Source: Patiria pectinifera (taxonomy: Eukaryota; Echinodermata; Asteroidea; Valvatida; Asterinidae). Taken from it: a DNA stretch of 64,000 nucleotides. The position numbers and the translations under genes are program-made. The stretch spans positions 18,812,863 through 18,876,862 of the forward strand of contig CM057135.1 of the NCBI GenBank assembly GCA_029964075.1. The letters are read 5' to 3'. Positions 56,710 through 64,000 of this stretch are shown in pieces (within the stretch, counting starts at the first letter, position 1; every line of letters begins with the position of its first letter). The notes beneath the pieces are model-generated. The model was given only the letters and a program-made list of their open reading frames with translations. It was not told the origin of the DNA and made no database searches.

Positions 56710-59160
56710 TGTAACAGGAGTTTTCAGAAGGGCATGTATGTTATTGTACTGTAGACCCCTGTACTGATGACATCATGCCATGTTCATCGTGATGCATGAT
56801 GGGAGCAATGGGGAGTCAATTTACTCTATTGAAAGCAGACTATGCATAATGAAGCAGTTGACACTTATCAGAATCGTTTCAGTGATAACAGTTGTTCCTC
56901 TTTATGTTTAACCAGAACGGGTATACCAAAAACTGCAATAGTAGGTTTTGTCACTTAAGTGTAATTCAGTAAAGACTAGTAAAGGTTTTTAAGTAAAATT
57001 GACCCCTCATTGCTCCCACAATGCAACACGGTTACATCATCAGTACATGAGTCTTTTGGGTGCAATTGGCGCACAGGTTATTTGAATTATTGGTGATCAT
57101 TGCCATAGAATGATCATATCTGACCCTATCTGATAGGATTGACTTAAGCATAATGTACGTTACTGAAACTTACACTTTACTCCAGTTTAAAAGTGTTTTC
57201 TGTTTTCTTTATGAGAGTTTCAAGTTGAAGTGTATTCTTTTGAAAGAAATATACTACCCGTATTTGACCCCATCTGATAGGATATAGACTTAGCATATGT
57301 ACGTTATTGAAAGTTGTTTTCTGTTTTCTTCACAAGAGTTTCAAGCTGAAGTGTGTTAATGTTTTCAAAAAAATATGGATAGGATAGACTTAGTATGAGG
57401 TCTTTTTCCATTTTGAGAACCCTGACGTTTGTCGTTCATCTTTGTGACTGATACTACGCTTAAATAATGTTTGACGACCTTGTAGAGCCTGGTATTGAGG
57501 TTCCTGCAGAAGTCATACAGGACCTGCTAAAAATATTGCATCTTGCTTAAAAGCCTTACAATAGTTTATATATAGAGGTATAATAAGTTTGGGTCATAGC
57601 TACATTAGCTGCACATGGCATGCATGTAGTTTTTATATATCTATATTACTTTTTGGGTTACTATAGATTGCTAAGCAGACAGTTAATCTCAAAAAAATTA
57701 TGCTCAGCCTCCGACCAAACACCCCTCCAAGCACCAGTCTCGAAGTTGGTTAGAGGACTGAGGATAATTTTGGGGGAGATTTACGGTCTTGGTATTTTAT
57801 CGAGCAATGTATAGTTACTAAAAAAGTAAGAGGTTTTTCACCGGCAGCCACATGTAGCCACCTTTTTGTTATCATGCAGCAGGCCTAAGGAAGCGTCTCC
57901 TGCTCAATTAGCCTTTATGATTTAGACCACTTTGGTAAGCCATTCTTTTGTTAAAGCTCTGGATAAGAGAAACTCCAACCAGCAAGAGCATCACTGACCT
58001 ATCTGTAAAGCGATTGTTAATTGTTATATAGTTTAATTATTACGCATGCATGTTTTCAAATATGTACGTTATTTAAAGTTACCCTTGTTAGTATATTCGA
58101 GTTACTTTGTAGTGTTTGCTGTTTTCTTCATCTCAGGAGTGTCAAGGTGAAGCGTGTTATTGTTTTGAAGCATATATCTGACCATTTGGTAACTTTCTTA
58201 ACAAAGTAACTTTCATAACAAATGTTGAAGATAAGATTAAAACGGCGTTATAGACATTCCAGCTCACCGGGCATTGTCTTCACTGTATTTTGCTATTTCC
58301 ATCAAATAATAATTTTGTGCTCAGTGTCAGTGTTAGTTTAATCCGGCACAACAAAGGGACTTGAAAGCTGTTAACGACGTAGGGAGGTAAAATAAAAAAA
58401 GTGGTTGATAAAACGTTTACAATAACAAAATCGACAAACAGCCGAGGGTTAGCACTGAAGCGAACAGAAACTGTCCACAAAAACAGGGTTTCTCGATCCA
58501 TTATGCATATGCGCCAGCTCAGAGCTAGCCTGGTCCATATAGTGACATTCCAATTTCAGAAAGAGACAAGAGGTCCTCAATCATAAAATCGTTGATAAAT
58601 CATACATAGACAATAACAAAAGACTGAATCTGTTAAACACAAGCATATATTTATTCTTAAAACACTTTGTAAATAATTTGTAAACCTGTAAACTTATTTC
58701 AAAGAGATTCAAAGCTTCCTTTTTATCTCAAATCTGTTACAAATGTATTTAAACCTCGATAGCTCTCAGCCGAAAATATACTGTGGATGTAGGCCTAAGT
58801 CCTATTTTGGACTAAAACCTCGCAGTGTCATTTCTACATGACCAGGGGTTACCTCTACGCCAACCCACTGTCTTTCCTTTGTAGGGCCTATACACAAGAT
58901 AAAGTTCAGTGCAGGATCTTGTGTTTCTTTATTTGGCTATTATATATAATAATCAATGGGCTCAAGTTGGTTGTGTGAGGCAACATGTACAAGTACATAC
59001 ATGGTTCGCCTTTATAGTCGCATTCGCGTGTCCTTTAATTTTAGCATACACAGCAATTGATGCTACTTCGGGTAGGTACCGTACTGTTTTGTCTCACAAG
59101 CCCTTTCAACTTCATCCCACAAGCACTTTAAACACCGATTTCTCTTCTAACATGTTCCCC
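56710..59160. other. Gene-free interior of the 8.65-kb element
   Basis: Mostly AT-rich. Short repeated words (TCTGATAGGAT, AGTTTCAAG.TGAAGTGT, GTTTTCTGTTTTCTT) recur at 57125-57375 and 58100-58150, indicating an old duplication. No ORF with support. Confidence 0.4.
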
Positions 59161-59168
59161 GAGGTTAA

Positions 59169-59621
59169 CCCTAAAGGGGACGGGGGCCGCCCCCCCCCCC
59201 CTCAACATTTTCCGTGATAGCCTCTAAAAAAAAATTTTCGCGACCCGAGCTGTTATGACTTTTTAGCCTCGAGCTTTGCGCATCTTTTGGTACCAAAAAC
59301 ATATAAATCGGACCACGGGTTGACGCGTAGCGAAAAATTTTCCGGCGCTACGCGCCGTGAAAACTGAATTTTTGCATATACGTCGTGTACACAGAGCAGA
59401 ATTGCCATTCGTACATATGAATAATTAATTAGCCATAATTCAAAACCCTTTGACCTATAGTCATGAAATTTCTTGGGTATGTTTAGGAACAGTTGCTCTA
59501 TGCATGTGCCGAGTTTCAAAATTTTTCGTCACTCCATGACCGAGATCTTAGGGGGGGGGGCGGAATCCGCCCCCCCCCTTCCCGGCTGAGAGATGGTCAA
59601 AATAACCCGGCCCCTTTAGGG
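59169..59621. mobile_element. TTAA-type MITE, copy 3, inserted in the integrase 3' end
   Basis: TTAA at 59165-59168 and 59622-59625. Ends CCCTAAAGGGGACGGG and CCGGCCCCTTTAGGG. Inverted relative to the copy at 17932. A C run at 59190-59202, a G run at 59551 and a C run at 59570. It lies right after the codons for EAAMNLY of the integrase gene, so the gene's last codons are displaced. Confidence 0.85.
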
Positions 59622-59629
59622 TTAATGTA

Positions 59630-60732
59630 CAAGTTCATCGCAGCTTCAGAACTTCTAGGATCTTCCCATCCGTTGGTAATGAGTGATTGACAACAGTATT
59701 AAAATAAGTCCCGATCACATAGAAATCGATCCTTGAAGTTGCATTCTTCTCTGCACAAGTCAATTCTCTCTTGTTCCACGGGTTTGAGATGATCCCTGGT
59801 TCCATAGACCTCAGGTAGCTGGAACATGAGCAGCGGTCGTCCATGGGTCACATGCTCTTGCTTCGATTTCCTGATCAAGTGTCCATCCCACACCTCTGCA
59901 ACTGCGTCGAGATCACCCTGCAAAAGATGTGCAGACTAAGGCGTAAGACATTCTTGATTAATTAAACCATAATCGACGATTGAACTCCATTCTAAATGTA
60001 CAAGAACATAACACCCATCACAATGTACACTCTTTTGGTATATACAAAGGCAGATCCAGGTTCATGGATATCACCTTCAGGAATACATTAGAAATAAAAT
60101 ACCAGGTTCAACGCAAGGAACTGTCTGGCACACCCACAGAGGGGTGGAATTATACACTCATCAGTGGACTTTTAATTTTACATGCTGAAAATGTGGTCGA
60201 TGACATTTTCTCACCTGAATGTGTTTCATGAAGACAAATCAGATAAGTTCTTTGTCCATCACAAAGAAGCCCCCGATATACTCAGGGTCGTTGGTTGTGC
60301 TGTTTGCCTCTAGCCAAATTATTTTCCTGGAGAAACCATCGATACAGCCACTGATCCCAATACCGAACGGTTTCAGTTTGTCCATCGCGTCCAAATGCGA
60401 CACAAAAGTAGGTCCGCGGCCAGAATATCGACGACGTACTAATCGCCGTCTCTTTCGAAGATTTACCCCATCTGGGTCAAGCTCCAACAACGTCCTTCTC
60501 ACAGTTTCTCTGCTGGCAACCATGCCTGCTTGTAATAACTTGTGATGCATCCAACGATAGTCATGTAATTCGCCCGATGCCTGCAGTTGCCTTTCGATAA
60601 ATCTTCTTACTTGGGCCATGTCAGTTTGATTCTTACGACGGTATAACTCCAGGCGCTGAAGTTCTCTTTGCAGCTGACGAACACGAAATACAACAAGAAA
60701 TATTTCTTGATCAGTTCATCCATGTCATCCAT
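59630..60732 (-). pseudogene. rva_4-type integrase relic
   Basis: Minus strand. Likely start at 60732 (MDDMDELIKKYF). After a frame change near 60690 the sequence gives LQRLELYRRKNQTDMAQVRR, then YRWMHHKLLQAGMVASRETV and LDPDGVNLRKRRRLVRR. The core begins HLDAMDKLKPFGIGISGCID with the first catalytic Asp, and continues GFSRKIIWLEAN. The ORF stops at 60239. After an acceptor-like CTTTTGCAG, 59923 resumes GDLDAVAEVWDGHLIRKSKQ, HGRPLLMFQLPEVYGTRDHL and LCREECNF. A TAA follows DRDLF, then NGWEDPRSSEAAMNLY up to a nested MITE. The roughly 90-residue middle with the second Asp and the Glu is absent. rva_4 domains are retroviral-integrase-like cores; this copy is dead. Confidence 0.7.
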
Positions 60733-60962
60733 CTTCAAGTACAAAGAGCGCTAGTTTAAATTGGAAAAATTATGTTCAGGGTTAGGTTACAATACTAATC
60801 ATTCTATGAGGATGAGAATGACAAGGAGTGACGATGCCGTGGCGATGCAGTGGCAATAAAGGCTGTAATAACATGATCGCGTTGTTGTGAGAATTCAGAA
60901 GAACGGTGCATGGCGAAAAATACGAGGTCCCCGTTCAAAATCACTTAAACAGTAAAATGTAA

Positions 60963-61200
60963 GGACGATAATAGCGCGTTATAACGCGATAAATTAGGAA
61001 CGCGCGATAAATTAGGGCGTTATAACGCGATAAGGACGATAATAGCGCGTTATAACGCGATAAATTAGGAACGCGCGATAAATTAGGGCGTTATAACGCG
61101 ATAAATTAGCGCTTTATAACGCGATAATAGCGCGTTATAACGCGATAATAAGGCGTTATAACGCGATAAAATTATTTATCGCGTTATAACGCCGTAATAA
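60963..61200. repeat. GCGTTATAACGC palindrome array (right)
   Basis: About 10 units, inverse in spacer order to the left array, including two copies of a longer module (GGACGATAATAGCGCGTTAT ... GGAACGCGCGATAAATTAGG). It ends with the TIR at 61200. Confidence 0.9.
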
Positions 61201-62450
61201 AAACTAGAAATGTGTTTGTGGACAAACACAAGCTGTTTCGGATATATTTGAAATACTCTGTGCACATGACGAACAATCAGTGACGTCACTGTAAATGTCA
61301 TCTATAACAGCACATTATAATACGTACATGTCAAGTTACAACCAAATCAAAAACATTATAGTTCTGTAGATATAAGCCTACACAAGAATAAAGTGCCCCT
61401 TTAAGGGACGTCACATGACATTTGATGATGACGTCACTTCAGTTTTCATCTATAACACGTTCCTGTGAATGTGCATACCAAGTTTTAATCCAATCAGACT
61501 TGTACCTGTACTTCCGAAGTTATAGCGATTCGAAGAAATGCTCATTTAATGTCACGTCACGTGACACGTGATGACGTCATCATTACGAACTCACTGAGGA
61601 CCATCTCAGGCTGCTGGTTTTACTAGTGTCTGACAAGTGTAAAGTCAATCAGGCATATAGAAGTGGAAAAGTGTATGTTTGAAGAAAAACGTGTACAAAA
61701 CCAATAGGGAAAATGTGCATCTTTAATGTGAAGTAATATGACACCTGATGACGTCACGATCACGAATTTCTTCATGGACAATCTGTGATTGGTGATATAA
61801 GTGTGTACCAAGTGTAACGTCGATCGGATTTACGAAAGTGCCGAAATGGAGCGTTTTAAAACGTGTACAAACCCTATGGGGAAAAATGTATTTTTAATGT
61901 GACGTAACCTGACACCTGATGATTCACGATCACGAATTTCGTCTAGGACCATCTGTGGGTAGTGGTCTAGTATGTATCAAATCTGAGGTCGATCAGATTT
62001 ACGAGAAGGCCAAAGTGGAGTGTTTTAAAACGTGTACAAAACATATGGGGAAAAATGCATCTTTAATGTGACGTAACCCGACACCTGATGACGTCACGGT
62101 CACGAATTTCTTCTAGAGCCAACTGTGGGTAGTGGTCTAAGTATGTATCAAATCTGAGGTCGATCGGATTTACGAGGAGGCCAAAGTGGAGTGTTTTAAA
62201 ACGTGTACAAAACATATGGGGAAAAATGCATCTTTAATGTGACGTAACCCGACACCTGATGACGTCACGGTCACGAATTTCTTCTAGGACCATCTGTGGG
62301 TGGTGGTCAAAGTATGTACCAAGTCTGAAATCGATCGGATTTTAAAAAGGGGCAAAGTGGACTGGTAGAAGAAACGTGTGTTAAACCTATGGAAAAAAAG
62401 TCTGAAAAAGGAGAAAAAAAAGAAAACTAGACGGACGTTGTGTTTGTAGG
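61201..62450. repeat. ~170-bp satellite with TGACGTCA words
   Basis: Units with TGATGACGTCACGATCACGA, ATTTCTTCTAGGACCATCTG, GAGGTCGATCGGATTTACGA and AAAACGTGTACAAA recur at about 61748, 61919, 62089 and 62259 (steps of 170-171 bp), with more diverged units before (61427, 61573). Each keeps a TGACGTCA-type palindrome except the 61919 unit, where it is TGATTCA. Confidence 0.85.
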
Positions 62451-63340
62451 TAAACAAACACCGAGCTGTTTCGGTGTTTTTTTTCTGTCTTTGAATGAAA
62501 AAAATTGACGTGGCCATCGGTGGCTATCGACCCAGAACCTTTGTGTGGGGATTCCAAGTTTTTGCCGTGTGTGCCAAGTGTGTGAAGTCGATTTATGTCA
62601 GACGTCCTAAATCCACGTGGTTCAATGTGTGCGCAGTCCTCTTTTTTTTGCGTTTGGGAACGGGTGCGCGTGCAAAGCGTACATGTACCTGTGCGCAAAT
62701 GATGATAGCGGGTCGAGGATAGATTTAGGAAAGTGTGAAAGTGTACCTGTATTTAGCAACTTATTTCTGGTGTCTATATTTGAAGTAGGAAAAACGAAAT
62801 GTGTTCAACTATGTTGGGAGTGAAAATACCAATAGTACTGAGCAGACGAAAAGGGAATTAAATTTAATGACGTCTTGGAAAGAATTCCATATACGGACTC
62901 CAGTTATTTTCCTAGATATGACTTGAAAAGTACCAAAAGTTGTAAATCTGACGAAGAAACGGAAATTTAGGAGGGGAAAAAATCAAGATTTTCTTTAAAA
63001 ATACTTTGACGTTTCCTGTCATGGCCCATAGAGGTGGAGGCTTATATGGAATTCTTTCCAGTGTTCCTAACGTGGCGCACTTGAACAAATCCCAAAAAAT
63101 CCCACATTAACATTTAAGAAATTCTTTAAAGTTGTTAACTTCTGATAAATCATGATTATTCCAACTCACATACCCAACTACAAGTTTGTCACATTTACGT
63201 AAGCCGCATAAATCTGTGGCATCATGACTGTACCGCGTAGAGTGCGTGGGGACCTGGCCAGCTGTAGGGCGGCAAGGCATGCACGCGCACGCTGTTAAAA
63301 TGTCAAGTTGGATAACGGTCGAGTTGTCCGACCCCGGCCC
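62450..63340. other. Unique-looking part of the satellite field
   Basis: Starts with CACCGAGCTGTTTCGGTG, a hairpin-like word shared with the repeat edges. A plus-strand frame at 62495-62722 is open but overlaps a similar minus frame and shows no domain. No convincing gene. Confidence 0.35.
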
Positions 63341-63353
63341 CATGGGTACAAAG

Positions 63354-63560
63354 CCTATGGAGAAAACAACGTGCACAATGCCTATGGAGAAAAGAACGTG
63401 TACAAACCCTATGGAGAAAAGAACGTGTACAAACCCTATGGAGAAAAGAACGTGTACAAACCCTATGGAGAAAAGAACGTGTACAAAACCTATGGAGAAA
63501 AGAACGTGTACAAACCCTATGGAGAAAAGAACGTGTACAAACCCTATGGACAAAAATTTC
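63354..63560. repeat. 27-bp tandem repeat, eight units
   Basis: CCTATGGAGAAAAGAACGTG + TACAAAC repeats every 27 bp from 63354 to 63543. Being a multiple of three, it keeps several frames open and makes repeat peptides on both strands (MEKRTCTNP, YGEKNVYKP, FSIGFVHVL). The unit is derived from the AAACGTGTACAAACCCTATGG segment of the 170-bp satellite. Confidence 0.95.
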
Positions 63561-63790
63561 ACCTTTAATGTTACGTAACTTGACACTTGATGACGTCATG
63601 ATTACGAATTTCTTCTAGGACCATCTGTGGATGGTGGTCTAAGTGTGTGCCAAGTCTGAGGTTGATGCAATTTAAGAAAGTGCCAAAGTGCCCTTGCAGA
63701 AGAAAAAACGTGTACAAACCTTATGGAGAAGAGTCTGAAAGAGAAAAAGAAAAAAAAAAAAAAGAAAAAAAAAACTTTAACGAAAACAAG

Positions 63791-63818
63791 AGCTGTTTCG
63801 GTTGTAACCGAAACAGCT
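63791..63818. repeat. Perfect 13-bp-stem hairpin at the repeat junction
   Basis: AGCTGTTTCGGTT, a GT loop, then AACCGAAACAGCT. It marks the end of one satellite-field copy, and the next copy begins at CTAGAAATGTG right after. Confidence 0.85.
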
Positions 63819-64000
63819 AACTAGAAATGTGTTTGTGGACAAACCCAAGCTGTTTCGGATATTTGAAATACTCTGTGCACATGACGAACAATCAGTGATG
63901 TCACTGTAAATGTCATCTAAATAACAGCACATTATAATACATACATGTACATGTCAAGATAGAACCAAATCGAACATTATAGTTCTGTAGATATAGACCT
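63819..64000. repeat. Direct repeat of 61203-61385
   Basis: AGAAATGTGTTTGTGGACAA, AGCTGTTTCGGATAT and GCACATGACGAACAATCAGT recur in the same order as at 61203, about 2.61 kb apart. The repeat runs off the window edge. Confidence 0.9.

Larger units (their letters stand above)
52547..61200. mobile_element. 8.65-kb element with GCGTTATAACGC palindrome-array termini and an rva_4 integrase
   Basis: The 20-bp TTATTACGGCGTTATAACGC at 52547 is mirrored perfectly at 61181-61200. TA at or near both ends may be a 2-bp target duplication, but the AT-rich flanks leave it uncertain. Inside each end lies an array of 12-bp palindromes (52547-52905 and 60963-61200). The interior carries a plus-strand protein gene (55979-56548) and a minus-strand integrase relic (about 59630-60732), in the convergent two-gene layout seen in autonomous DNA transposons. 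A TTAA MITE is nested at 59169-59621. IS3EU- or Ginger-like superfamilies are conceivable, but I cannot assign one. Confidence 0.65.

Noticed and set aside
62387-62722. Opposing ORFs at 62.4-62.7 kb as a gene
   Set aside because: Overlapping open frames on both strands in repeat-derived sequence, with no domain or splice support.
1-64000. tRNA, rRNA or SINE with tRNA head
   Set aside because: No A-box/B-box pair with cloverleaf potential or rRNA-like block was recognised by eye; a covariance-model scan was not possible.

Overview
The window is a repeat-dense stretch of an animal nuclear genome. Split coding blocks with GT..AG borders, non-LTR and LTR retroelements, several DNA-transposon classes, MITEs and minisatellites all point that way. 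The 2A-like peptide in an APE-type LINE, the many ACATGTACATGT words, and the mix of Harbinger-, Crypton-, Ty3- and CR1/Jockey-like elements suggest a marine invertebrate, probably a deuterostome (echinoderm, hemichordate or cephalochordate). This is inference and the species cannot be named. No rRNA, tRNA, CRISPR array or bacterial operon was seen.

Layout. 0-16 kb holds decayed multi-exon genes of transposon type: a DUF7869-like protein, C2H2-finger exons, a Myb/SANT-like gene cut by a 4.8-kb element carrying Ty3 integrase and EADT-protein relics, a DDE_Tnp_4 pseudogene, and a tyrosine-recombinase-like exon cluster. 16.4-23.7 kb holds two nested non-autonomous elements whose ends expand into minisatellites (CCATGGG type and ACCAGTT type), plus a 775-bp foldback. 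24.9-32.5 kb is a LINE with a 2A-like peptide, present twice around a 500-N gap; the second copy looks like an unmerged contig overlap. 32.5-34.0 kb is a compact AT-rich cassette of small ORFs that resembles no neighbour and may be a virus-like or polinton-like fragment. 37.5-38.6 kb is a Crypton-like tyrosine recombinase. 44.4-51.7 kb is a whole PIF/Harbinger transposon (TAA target duplication, 36-bp TIRs, Myb-like gene, DDE transposase) with its own inner insertions. 52.5-61.2 kb is an 8.65-kb element bounded by inverted arrays of the palindrome GCGTTATAACGC and carrying an rva_4-type integrase relic and a second unknown protein. 61.2-64 kb is a satellite-like field with a TGACGTCA word in most units.

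How the parts relate. Almost every recognisable protein belongs to a mobile element and almost all carry frameshifts or stops. Several lesions sit at homopolymers, and the two LINE copies differ mainly by homopolymer indels, so some frameshifts may be residual sequencing error. The most striking theme is that three unrelated-looking elements (16.65-18.65, 19.70-23.62 and 52.55-61.20 kb) share one design: perfect or near-perfect short TIRs that run directly into minisatellites built from the TIR motif, with target duplications that look 2 bp long. Insertions of one repeat in another give empty-site evidence for several boundaries.
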